Source of the DNA: Bugula neritina
Lineage: Eukaryota; Bryozoa; Gymnolaemata; Cheilostomatida; Bugulidae
Length of the DNA stretch: 64,000 bases
Direction of reading: 5' to 3'
Assembly: GCA_964035545.1 (NCBI GenBank)
Contig: OZ037770.1
Location: 7,330,527-7,394,526, forward strand
The position numbers and the translations under genes were made by a program. Of this stretch, positions 39,567 through 51,859 are shown piece by piece (position 1 is the first letter of the stretch; each line of letters opens with the position of its first letter). Below the pieces are notes generated by a model that worked only from the letters and a program-made list of their open reading frames with translations, was not told where the DNA came from and did not search any database.

Positions 39567-39611
39567 ATGAAGGTGTGTACTTTGATTAACTTTAGGAGTT
39601 TAACTTCAAGG
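39567..39611 (+). other. Candidate first-exon remnant with splice donor, copy 2
   Basis: ATG in the context CCTAGGATGA opens MKVCTLINFRSLTSR and ends at AGG followed by GTAAGTGAG. It corresponds base for base to 16242-16198 in copy 1, differing at three of 45 bases, two of which change residues E/V and K/R. The coding role is unproven. Confidence 0.3.
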
Positions 39612-42451
39612 GTAAGTGAGTACTAGTACTACTGCCTCCTTCAGCAAATTCACATATTTTTATTTTATATTGCTTGCAAGCAATAATTTAATAATTATAC
39701 TTAATTTTATAGTATTTGTATAGTTGTACTATTAGTATATTACAGTAGGCCTATATACTGTGTATTACTATTACTATTATAACTGTATTATTATTACTAT
39801 TAGCATTGTGCAGTATCACTAAACTTCCAAGTTTGAGTTTTATGTTCAATAGTCATAGTGATGTAAAACTAGATCAAAATTGTCAGTTGGTTTTATTATT
39901 ATAATTATGTAATTAACTTTAAGAAAATTATCTAAATTTATTACTGGCCATAACTTTTTTCAAATTATTTAGAGTTCTGTGGTTGAGTATAGTCACATAG
40001 AAAATATATTTTTGCACTGAAAAGTTTCTGTTTAGTAATTCTAATTGTACTTATACTTGCAGCATACCAACTTACATTTACATTGAGTGACCAACTTAAA
40101 ATATAAGCAATGCATATGTTTCAAAATAATTGTAGTCATCATGGCAGTCATATATAATGGAGAATTATTTGAAAAATGCAATCTCAAGGGAGAATTCAAC
40201 GTAATAATTGTAATTATGAGCTGTGTCTTTTAAAAAGTTACCAGCAGCTTTTATGTAATTACGGTATAAGTAGATGTTACAAAATATGGACTATTATAGT
40301 ACTAACTGTGGTGTATGAGCATGTTAATTCAAATTGAAAATGTCGGAAATTACTTTTGCATGTATTGAGAAAACTGGTATTTGTATTTTAGATGAAGTGG
40401 ACTACTAGATGATCAGGTTTTGTCAAAGAAATGCTAGTATGTCTACTCAGCACATCATTTCTATAATGTCAGCTGCAGCTCTTATAGGATCTTTAGATTC
40501 TCTACTCCACTCTACTCTTTTTTTTTATCCAAAAAGGATAATACTCTACAATTGACACCTATATATCTCAAGACTCTACCTGTGGAAATAGGACTTTTAT
40601 CAAAGGATATAAAAACTAAAATTAAACTTAAAATAATTGCCAGGACTAATTACCCTAGCAATGTGTCTTTTGGTTAGGCTTTTGCAGCTTGATTTTCTGT
40701 AGATTCTGCTTCTTTACAAAGTCAGTCTTGCCATTATTCATTATTTCGTGTTTGAGAAAAATAATTAAGGAACTAACCTATTATTTCCCTCATGTTTGTA
40801 ATATGCTTATAGGATGTATTGCTATAAAAAGGCCTGACTTATTCCTTCACAATAGTTCACAGCTGTTATACTTTCTACATGTTCAATTTATTTATTGAAC
40901 TTGTTACTTCTATGCCTAATCATATGTATATAAAATAATTATGTTATGCTTTAAGATCCACACTGATTTTTGTTGTGATTTTTAGTAATGACTACTTGGT
41001 GTTTAAATAAATTTGGTTGATTTGTTCCACATGCTTAAATTCTTAAGTCAATTCTTTTTATGGAATAATATATCTGCAGTATCAAAATATGGCAGATAGG
41101 CTAATGCATTGCTAATATTTGAGCTTATTAAATGACACCTATCATGGACTGGAAAAAATCTGAATCCACAATGGATATCTTTTATTTTATCTTAAGGAGG
41201 CTTTCTTTTCAAAATCTCAATACTTGCCTAGCTGAGATTAAAACTTTTCATCTTGACTTTTTCACTCAGGCAAGCATGGTGTCAGTCAGTATAACTAGAC
41301 ACAGCTTTTTCTATTAGATGCTAAATTTAGAAACATAAAACAGTTGATAATCTTGGCTCTGAGTTGGTACACAAGTCCATGATATCATGCTTGAGTGAAC
41401 ACTGCGTTAGCAGTTGCCAGCAGTGCCCAGTAGCCCAGTGTTGAGCACCAAGATGTAGCTCATAGTCAATTTGGACATTCATCTAGAAGCCATGTAGGCT
41501 TGACAGGACTCTTCAGAGTTTAGACTGTATACAACAGGAAGCAAATAGAATATTTATAGCACAGGCTCACGTTTTAATCTTTTATATATAAGTTTCAACT
41601 CACTTCAATGAGTGTTGATTAATGCTTATACTAGTACCAAAGGGACAACACAAGTACTATAGCTTTATTAGAAACTTGCAGCAATCAAATCCTTTACCCA
41701 AACTCAAAGCAGCCGAACAAAATACTGCATATCTGCCCCTTACAGCTGCCAATAAATTCGCACACACATAACTATCTTACCTATGCTAAGCTATTGGGCT
41801 GTCTGTAACTGATAGTAAGAGTCAGCACTAAGAAGTCAATTTTAGCTTTTAGTTGGTGCAACTAAAAATGATTTTAATATTAAAGGTATTATTGGTTTAA
41901 GGTCAGTCAATAGTATTGAGCAGATATATATAAATAGTCTAGCCTGAAAACACTATGTTTTGAGAAATGAGCATATCTCTAAACTATTTGTTGCATCTGC
42001 ATTCTAAATTATTTAAATAATATCTGCATTATCATTTCAAAAGTTATAATCAATAATTATTTCATTAGACTAGCCAAATAGATAAATATTGAGTAAAAGT
42101 ATAAACATTTAGCTTGCTTGCAGAATCTGAAATAGTTTTACATTGTTCGCTGAACAGAAGTTATGAAAATCATCTTCCTTTGTACATCAAGTATATTGTA
42201 CATGAAATGAACCATGCACTAGCCTGTTGTAATAATAATGTGATGCTGAGGCGTGCCACGACCACATGCTTGCTCAATAGATAGTGATAATAGTTGCAAT
42301 GGAAATATAGGCGCAGCCCTAGCTAATGTGATGGTTTGTTGGCAATTGTTCAACCTCATGCTAAATTATAACAAGTAGGCAATACGCATGCCGCCCACAG
42401 AGCATTAGCATATAGGAACTGAGACTAGATTATGAGATGAATTTTTGCTTG

Positions 42452-42473
42452 GGATGACCTTAACTATGCTGTG
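42452..42473 (-). repeat. Terminal inverted repeat at the right edge of copy 2
   Basis: Reverse complement begins CACAGCATAGTTAAGGTCAT and corresponds to the left end of copy 1 (13168-13189), with one difference at position 21. Confidence 0.88.
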
Positions 42474-42475
42474 AT
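42474..42475. repeat. 2-bp target-site duplication (AT), right side of copy 2
   Basis: Pairs with 37209-37210; see that entry. Confidence 0.82.
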
Positions 42476-44046
42476 TTCAGTATGTTGCAGTATATTTCAA
42501 TGTGTTGCAGCATATTTAAGTATTTTCCGAATGTTTCAGTATGTTGCAGCATATTTCAATGTGTTGCAGTGTATTTCAATATGTTACAGTGTATTTCAGT
42601 ATGTTGCGGTCTATTTCAGTATGTTACAGCGTATTTCATGTGTGTTGCAGTATGTTGCAGTATATTTCAGTATGTTACAGTATATTTCAGTATGTTACAG
42701 TACATTTCCGTATATTACACTATATTTCAGTGAGTTGAGGTGTATTTCAGTGTGCTAGAGCATATTTCAGTATGGTGCAGTGTTTTTCAATGTGTTACAG
42801 TATATTTCAGTACATTACCGTATATTTAGGTATGTTGCTGTTTATTCCAATGTGTTGCAGTGTATTTCATTATGTTACAGTGTATTTCAGTATGTTGCAG
42901 CATGTTGCAGAATATTTCAGTATGTTGCAGTGTATTTCAGTATGTTGCAGTATGTTTCAGTATGTTACAACATAATTCAGTATTTTGCCGTACATTTCAG
43001 TGTGTTACAGTATATTTCGGTATGTTACAGTATGTTTCGGTATGTTCCAGTATATTTCAGTATGTTTCAGTATGTTTCAGTGTGTTGCAGTATATTTCAC
43101 TGTGTTGCAGTGTATTTCAGTATGTTGCAGTGTGATTCAGTATGTTACAGTATATTTCAGTATGTTGTCATATGTTTCAGTATTTTACAGTACATTTCTG
43201 TATACTACAGTATACTTCAGTGTGTTGCAGTGTATTTCAGTATGTTGCAGTATGTTGCAGTGTAATTCAGTATGTTCCAGTGTGTTTCAGTATGTTGCAG
43301 TATTATTCAGCATGCTGCAGTACATTTCAGTATGTTGACATATGTTTCAGTATGTTACAGTACATTTCTGTATACTACAATATACTTCAGTGTGTTACAG
43401 TGTCTTTCAGTATGTTGCAGTATGTTGCAGTGTAATTCAGTATATTACAGTGTATTTAAGTATGTTGCAGTCTATTTCAGTATGTTACAGTGTATTTAAG
43501 TATGTCGCAGTATGTTGCAGTATATTTCAGTATGTTACAGTGTATTTCGGTATGTTGCAGTATATTTTAGTAGTTTGCAACATAATTCAGTATGTTACCA
43601 TAAATTTCGGTTTGTTGCAGTATATTTCAGTATGTTCCAGTACATTTCAGTATGTTGCCGTATGTTTCAGTATGTTACAGGACGTTTCTGTATATTACAG
43701 TATACTTCAGTGTGTTGCAGTGTATTTCAGTATGTTGCAGTATGTTGCAGTGTAATTCAGTATGTTACAGTGTATTTCAGTATGTTGCAGTACATTTCAG
43801 CATGCTGCAGTGCATTTCAGTATGTTGACGTATGTTTCAGTATGTTACAGTACATGTCCGTATATAACGATATACTTCGATTTGTTGCAGTATATTTCAG
43901 TATGTTGCAGTATGTTTCAGTGTGTTGCAGTGTGATTCAATATGTTACAGTGTATTTCAGTATGCTACAGCATATTTCACTATGTTGCAGTATATTTCAA
44001 TGTTTCGCAGTATATTTCAGTATGTTTCAGTGTATTTCAGTATGTT
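42474..44046 (+). repeat. Satellite 1 array, block 3
   Basis: The array continues in the same phase after element copy 2. From about 42700 to 43620 it is closely related to 27850-28790, including the AGTAGTTTGCAACATAATTC segment. It ends abruptly at about 44046, where CAGTATG runs into TTTTTAGCATATTTAGGCAC, the first bases of satellite 2. There is no unique sequence at the junction. Confidence 0.95.
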
Positions 44047-47000
44047 TTTAGCATATTTAGGCACTTTTTAGCACATTGAGGCACTTTTTAGCACATTTAG
44101 GCACTTTTTAGCACATTTAGCCACTTTTCAGCGCATTTAGCCACTTTTAGCACATTTAAGCACTTTTTAGCACATTTGAGCACTTTTCAGCACATTTCGG
44201 GACTTTTTAGCACAATTAGGCACTTTTTAGCACATTTAGGCCCTTTTAGCATATTTAGGCACATTTAGGCACTATTAGCACATTTAAGCACTCTTTAGCA
44301 CATATAGGCACTTTTAGGCACCTTTTAGCACATTTAGGCCCTTTCAGCACATTTAGGCATATTAAGACAGTATTAGCACATTTAGGCACTTTTCAGCACA
44401 TTTAGGCACTTTTATCACACTTAAGCACATGTAGGCACTCTTTAGCACATTTAGGCACTTTTAGGCACTTTTTAGCACATTTAGGCACTTTTAAGCACTT
44501 TTAGGCACTTTTAGCACATTTAGGCACATTTAGGCAATCATTAGCCCAATTAGGCACATTTAGGCACTTTTTAGCACATTTAGGCACTTTTAGGCACTTT
44601 TTAGCACATTTAGGCCCTTTCAGCACATTTAGGCACATTAAGACACTATTAGCACATTTAGGCACTTTCATCACACTTAAGCACATTTAGGCACTCTTTA
44701 GCACATTTAGGCACTTTTAGGCACTTTTTAGCACATTTAGGCACTTTTAAGCATTTTTAGGCACTTTTAGCACATTTAGGCACATTTAGGCAATCTTTAG
44801 CCCAATTAGGCACATTTAGGCACTTTTTAGCGCATTTAGGCACTTTTAGGCACTTTTTAGCACATTTAGGCCCTTTCAGCACATTTAGGCACATTAAGAC
44901 ACTATTAGCACATTTAGGCACTGTCATCACACTTAAGCACATTTAGGCACTCTTTAGCACATTTAGGCACTTTTAGGCACATTTTAGCACATTTAGGCAC
45001 TTTCAGGCACTTTTAGGCACTTTTAGCACATTTAGGCACATTTAGGCACTCTTTAGCCCATTTAGGCACATTTAGGCACTTTTTAGCATATTGATGCACA
45101 TTTAGGCACCATTAGCATATTTAGGCACTTTTTAGCCCATTTAGGCACTTCTTAGCACATTTAGTCACTTTTTATCACATTTAGGCACTTTTAGCACATT
45201 TAGACACGTTTAGGCACTTTTTAGCACATTTGGGCGCTTTTTAGCACATTTAGGCGCTTTTAGCACATTTAGGCACATTTAGGCACTTTTTAGCACATTT
45301 AGGCACTTTTTAGCACATTTGGGCACTTTTCAGCACATTTAGGCACTTTTAGCACTTTTAGGCACTTTTAGGCACTTTTTAGCACATTTAAGCATTTTTT
45401 AGCACATTTAGGCACTTTTAGCACATTTAGGCACATTTAGCCACTATTAGCACATTTAAGCACTCTTTAGCACATATAGGCACTTTTAGGCACCTTTTAG
45501 CACATTTAGGCCCTTTCAGCACATTTAGGCATATTAAGACACTATTAGCACATTTAGGCACTTTTCAGCACATTTAGGCACTTTTAGCACACTTAAGCAC
45601 ATGTAGGCACTCTTTAGCACATTTAGGCACTTTTAGCACATTTAGGCACATTTAGGCACTTTTTAGCACATTTGGGCACTTTTCAGCACATTTAGACACG
45701 TTTAGGCACTTTTTATCACATTTGGGCACTTTTCAGCACATTTAGGCGCTTTTAGCACATTTAGGCACATTTAGGCACTTTTTAGCACATTTGGGCACTT
45801 CAGCACATTCAGGCACTTTTAGAACATTTAGGCACATTTGGGCACTATAAGCACATTTAGGCACTTTTAGGCACTTTTGAGCACATTTAGGCACTCTTAG
45901 GCACTTTTCAGCACATGTAGGCCCTTTTAGCATATTTAGGCACATTTAGGCACTATTAGCACATTTAAGCACTCTTTAGCACATATAGGAACTTTTAGGC
46001 ACCTTTTAGCACATTTAGGCCCTTTCAGCACATTTAGGCATATTAAGACACTATTAGCACATTTAGGCACTTTTCAGCACATTTGGGCACTTTTAGCACT
46101 TTTAGCACATTGAGGCACTTTTTAGCACATTTAGGCACTTTTAGGCACTTTTCAGCTCATTTAGGCTTTTTTAGCACATTTGGGCACTTTTTATCACATT
46201 TAGGCACTTTTAGCACATTTAGGCACATTTAGGCACTTTTTAGCACATTTTGGCACTTTTAGCACATTTAGGCACATTTAGGCACTTTTTAGCACATTTA
46301 GGCACTTTTAGGCACTTTTCAGCTCATTTAGGCTTTTTTAGCACATTTGGGCACTTTTTATCACATTTAGGCACTTTTAGCACATTTAGACACGTTTAGG
46401 CACTTTTTAGCACATTTGGGCACTTTTCAGCACATTTAGGCGCTTTTAGCACATTTAGGCACATTTAGGCACTTTTTAGCACGTTTAGGCACTTTTTAGC
46501 ACATTTGGGCACTTTTCAGCACATTTAGGCACTTTTAGCACATTTAGGCACATTTAGGCACTTTTTAGCACATTTGGCACTTTTAGCACATTTAGGCACA
46601 TTTAGGCACTTTTTAGCACATTTAGGCACTTTTAGGCACTTTTCAGCTCATTTAGGCTTTTTTAGCACATTTGGGCACTTTTTATCACATTTAGGCACTT
46701 TTAGCACATTTAGACACGTTTAGGCACTTTTTAGCACATTTGGGCACTTTTTAGCACATTTAGGCGCTTTTAGCACATTTAGGCACATTTAGGCACTTTT
46801 TAGCACATTTAGGCACTTTTTAGCACATTTGGGCACTTTTCAGCACATTTAGGCACTTTTAGCACATTTAGGCACTTTTAGGCACTTTTTAGCACATTTA
46901 AGCATTTTTTAGCACATATAGGCACTTTTAGGCATCTTTTAGCACATTTAGGCCCTTTCAGCACATTTAGGCATATTAAGACACTATTAGCACATTTAGG

Positions 47001-47539
47001 CACTTTTCAGCACATTTAGGCACTTTTAGCACACTTAAGCACATGTAGGCACTCTTTAGCACATTTAGGCACATTTAGGCATTTTTTAGCACATTTGGGC
47101 ACTTTTCAGCACATTTAGACACGTTTAGGCACTTTTTAGCACATTTGGGCACTTTTCAGCACATTTAGGCGGTTTTAGCACATTTAGGCACTATAAGCAC
47201 ATTTAGGCACTTTCATCACACTTAAGCACATTTAGGCACTCTTTAGCACATTTAGGCACTTTTAGGCACTTTTTAGCACATTTAGGCACTTTTAAGCACT
47301 TTTAGGCACTTTTAGCACATTTAGGCACATTTAGGCAATCTTTAGCCCAATTAGGCACATTTAGGCACTTTTTAGCGCATTTAGGCACTTTTAGGCACTT
47401 TTTAGCACATTTAGGCCCTTTCAGCACATTTAGGCACATTAAGACACTATTAGCACATTTAGGCACTGTCATCACACTTAAGCACATTTAGGCACTCTTT
47501 AGCACATTTAGGCACTTTTAGGCACATTTTAGCACATTT

Positions 47540-49943
47540 AGGCACTTTCAGGCACTTTTAGGCACTTTTAGCACATTTAGGCACATTTAGGCACTCTTTA
47601 GCCCATTTAGGCACATTTAGGCACTTTTTAGCATATTGATGCACATTTAGGCACCATTAGCATATTTAGGCACTTTTTAGCCCATTTAGGCACTTCTTAG
47701 CACATTTAGTCACTTTTTATCACATTTAGGCACTTTTAGCACATTTAGACACGTTTAGGCACTTTTTAGCACATTTGGGCGCTTTTTAGCACATTTAGGC
47801 GCTTTTAGCACATTTAGGCACATTTAGGCACTTTTTAGCACATTTAGGCACTTTTTAGCACATTTAAGCACTTTTAAGCATTTTTAGGCACTTTTAGCAC
47901 ATTTAGGCACATTTAGGCAATCTTTAGCCCAATTAGGCACATTTAGGCACTTTTTAGCGCATTTAGGCACTTTTAGGCACTTTTCAGCACATGTAGGCCC
48001 TTTTAGCATATTTAGGCACATTTAGGCACTATTAGCACATTTAAGCACTCTTTAGCACATATAGGAACTTTTAGGCACCTTTTAGCACATTTAGGCCCTT
48101 TCAGCACATTTAGGCATATTAAGACACTATTAGCACATTTAGGCACTTTTCAGCACATTTGGGCACTTTTAGCACTTTTAGCACATTGAGGCACTTTTTA
48201 GCACATTTAGGCACTTTTAGGCACTTTTCAGCTCATTTAGGCTTTTTTAGCACATTTGGGCACTTTTTATCACATTTAGGCACTTTTAGCACATTTAGGC
48301 ACATTTAGGCACTTTTTAGCACATTTTGGCACTTTTAGCACATTTAGGCACATTTAGGCACTTTTTAGCACATTTAGGCACTTTTAGGCACTTTTCAGCT
48401 CATTTAGGCTTTTTTAGCACATTTGGGCACTTTTTTATCACATTTAGGCACTTTTAGCACATTTAGACACGTTTAGGCACTTTTTAGCACATTTGGGCAC
48501 TTTTCAGCACATTTAGGCGCTTTTAGCACATTTAGGCACATTTAGGCACTTTTTAGCACGTTTAGGCACTTTTTAGCACATTTGGGCACTTTTCAGCACA
48601 TTTAGGCACTTTTAGCACATTTAGGCACATTTAGGCACTTTTTAGCACTATTTTGGCACTTTTAGCACATTTAGGCACATTTAGGCACTTTTTAGCACAT
48701 TTAGGCACTTTTAGGCACTTTTCAGCTCATTTAGGCTTTTTTAGCACATTTGGGCACTTTTTATCACATTTAGGCACTTTTAGCACATTTAGACACGTTT
48801 AGGCACTTTTTAGCACATTTGGGCACTTTTTAGCACATTTAGGCGCTTTTAGCACATTTAGGCACATTTAGGCACTTTTTAGCACATTTAGGCACTTTTT
48901 AGCACATTTGGGCACTTTTCAGCACATTTAGGCACTTTTAGCACATTTAGGCACTTTTAGGCACTTTTTAGCACATTTAAGCATTTTTTAGCACATATAG
49001 GCACTTTTAGGCATCTTTTAGCACATTTAGGCCCTTTCAGCACATTTAGGCATATTAAGACACTATTAGCACATTTAGGCACTTTTCAGCACATTTAGGC
49101 ACTTTTAGCACACTTAAGCACATGTAGGGCACTCTTTAGCACATTTAGGGCACATTTAGGCATTTTTTAGCACATTTGGGCACTTTTCAGCACATTTAGA
49201 CACGTTTAGGCACTTTTTAGCACATTTGGGCACTTTTCAGCACATTTAGGGCGGTTTTAGCACATTTAGGCACTATAAGCACATTTAGGCACTTTCCATC
49301 ACACTTAAGCACATTTAGGCACTCTTTAGCACATTTAGGCACTTTTAGGCACTTTTTAGCACATTTAGGCACTTTTAAGCACTTTTAGGCACTTTTAGCA
49401 CATTTAGGCACATTTAGGCAATCTTTAGCCCAATTAGGCACATTTAGGCACTTTTTAGCGCATTTAGGCACTTTTAGGCACTTTTTAGCACATTTAGGCC
49501 CTTTCAGCACATTTAGGCACATTAAGACACTATTAGCACATTTAGGCACTGTCATCACACTTAAGCACATTTAGGCACTCTTTAGCACATTTAGGCACTT
49601 TTAGGCACATTTTAGCACATTTAGGCACTTTCAGGCACTTTTAGGCACTTTTAGCACATTTAGGCACATTTAGGCACTCTTTAGCCCATTTAGGCACATT
49701 TAGGCACTTTTTAGCATATTGATGCACATTTAGGCACCATTAGCATATTTAGGCACTTTTTAGCCATTTAGGCACTTCTTAGCACATTTAGTCACTTTTT
49801 ATCACATTTAGGCACTTTTAGCACATTTAGACACGTTTAGGCACTTTTTAGCACATTTGGGCGCTTTTTAGCACATTTAGGCGCTTTTAGCACATTTAGG
49901 CACATTTAGGCACTTTTTAGCACATTTAGGCACTTTTTAGCAC
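47540..49943 (+). repeat. 2.4-kb higher-order unit of satellite 2, copy A
   Basis: Nearly identical to 51860-54205. The offset is 4320 bp at the start and about 4266 bp at the end, because copy B lacks about 50 bp around 53250. Copy A has several single-base length differences, such as an extra G near 49128, 49149 and 49250, and TAGCCATTTAGG near 49762 against TAGCCCATTTAGG in copy B. Some of these may be consensus errors. Confidence 0.8.
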
Positions 49944-51859
49944 ATTTGGGCACTTTTCAGCACATTTAGGCACTTTTAGCACATTTAGGCTTTTTTAGGC
50001 ACTTTTTAGCACATTTAAGCATTTTTTAGCACATTTAGGCACTTTTAGCACATTTAGGCACATTTAGGCACTATTAGCACATTTAAGCACTCTTTAGCAC
50101 ATATAGGCACTTTTAGGCACCTTTTAGCACATTTAGGCCCTTTCAGCACATTTAGGCATATTAAGACACTATTAGCACATTTAGGCACTTTCATCACACT
50201 TAAGCACATTTAGGCACTCTTTAGCACATTTAGGCACTTTTAGGCACTTTTTAGCACATTTAGGCACTTTTAAGCACTTTTAGGCACTTTTAGCACATTT
50301 AGGCACATTTAGGCAATCTTTAGCCCAATTAGGCACATTTAGGCACTTTTTAGCGCATTTAGGCACTTTTAGGCACTTTTTAGCACATTTAGGCCCTTTC
50401 AGCACATTTAGGCACTTTTAGCACACTTAAGCACATGTAGGCACTCTTTAGCACATTTAGGCACTTTTAGCAACATTTAGGCACATTTAGGCACTTTTTA
50501 GCACATTTGGGCACTTTTCAGCACATTTAGACACGTTTAGGCACTTTTATCACATTTGGGCACTTTTCAGCACATTTAGGCGCTTTTAGCACATTTAGGC
50601 ACATTTAGGCACTTTTTAGCACATTTGGGCACTTCAGCACATTCAGGCACTTTTAGAACATTTAGGCACATTTGGGCACTATAAGCACATTTAGGCACTT
50701 TTAGGCACTTTTGAGCACATTTAGGCACTCTTAGGCACTTTTCAGCACATGTAGGCCCTTTTAGCATATTTAGGCACATTTAGGCACTATTAGCACATTT
50801 AAGCACTCTTTAGCACATATAGGAACTTTTAGGCACCTTTTAGCACATTTAGGCCCTTTCAGCACATTTAGGCATATTAAGACACTATTAGCACATTTAG
50901 GCACTTTTCAGCACATTTGGGCACTTTTAGCACTTTTAGCACATTGAGGCACTTTTTAGCACATTTAGGCACTTTTAGGCACTTTTCAGCTCATTTAGGC
51001 TTTTTCAGCACATTTGGGCACTTTTTATCACATTTAGGCACTTTTAGCACATTTAGGCACATTTAGGCACTTTTTAGCACATTTTGGCACTTTTAGCACA
51101 TTTAGCACATTTAGGCACTTTTTAGCACATTTAGGCACTTTTAGGCACTTTTCAGCTCATTTAGGCTTTTTTAGCACATTTGGGCACTTTTTATCACATT
51201 TAGGCACTTTTAGCACATTTAGACACGTTTAGGCACTTTTTAGCACATTTGGGCACTTTTTAGCACATTTAGGCGCTTTTAGCACATTTAGGCACATTTA
51301 GGCACTTTTTAGCACGTTTAGCACTTTTTAGCACATTTGGGCACTTTTCAGCACATTTAGGCACTTTTAGCACATTTAGGCACATTTAGGCACTTTTTAG
51401 CACATTTTGGCACTTTTAGCACATTTAGGCACATTTAGGCACTTTTTAGCACATTTAGGCACTTTTAGGCACTTTTCAGCTCATTTAGGCTTTTTTAGCA
51501 CATTTGGGCACTTTTTATCACATTTAGGCACTTTTAGCACATTTAGACACGTTTAGGCACTTTTTAGCACATTTGGGCACTTTTTAGCACATTTAGGCGC
51601 TTTTAGCACATTTAGGCACATTTAGGCACTTTTTAGCACATTTAGGCACTTTTTAGCACATTTGGGCACTTTTCAGCACATTTAGGCACTTTTAGCACAT
51701 TTAGGCACTTTTAGGCACTTTTTAGCACATTTAAGCATTTTTTAGCACATATAGGCACTTTTAGGCATCTTTTAGCACATTTAGGCCCTTTCAGCACATT
51801 TAGGCATATTAAGACACTATTAGCACATTTAGGCACTTTCAGCACATTTAGGCACATTT

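Larger units (their letters stand above)
37211..42473 (-). mobile_element. Non-autonomous TIR DNA transposon, copy 2 (5263 bp, inverted)
   Basis: Reverse-orientation copy of the element at 13168-18631. The ends are inverted repeats of the same consensus, and the flanks show an AT duplication different from the TG of copy 1, so this is a separate insertion rather than a by-product of array duplication. It is about 200 bp shorter because of scattered indels; for example, copy 1 has extra bases around 14220-14340 compared with 41390-41466 here. Short open stretches (37275-37478, 37337-37597, 37691-37900, 38104-38289, 40689-40898, 41132-41317) match no protein I know, and none is long enough for a transposase. 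I regard them as chance frames. No tRNA or rRNA was seen. Confidence 0.88.

Noticed and set aside
37275-41317. Short frames of 60-86 codons in element copy 2
   Set aside because: Most are not preserved in copy 1, are AT-rich with chance composition, and match no family I recognise.
1-44046. Telomeric or subtelomeric repeat
   Set aside because: The monomers are 10 bp without G-runs and do not match TTAGGG-type or related telomere units.
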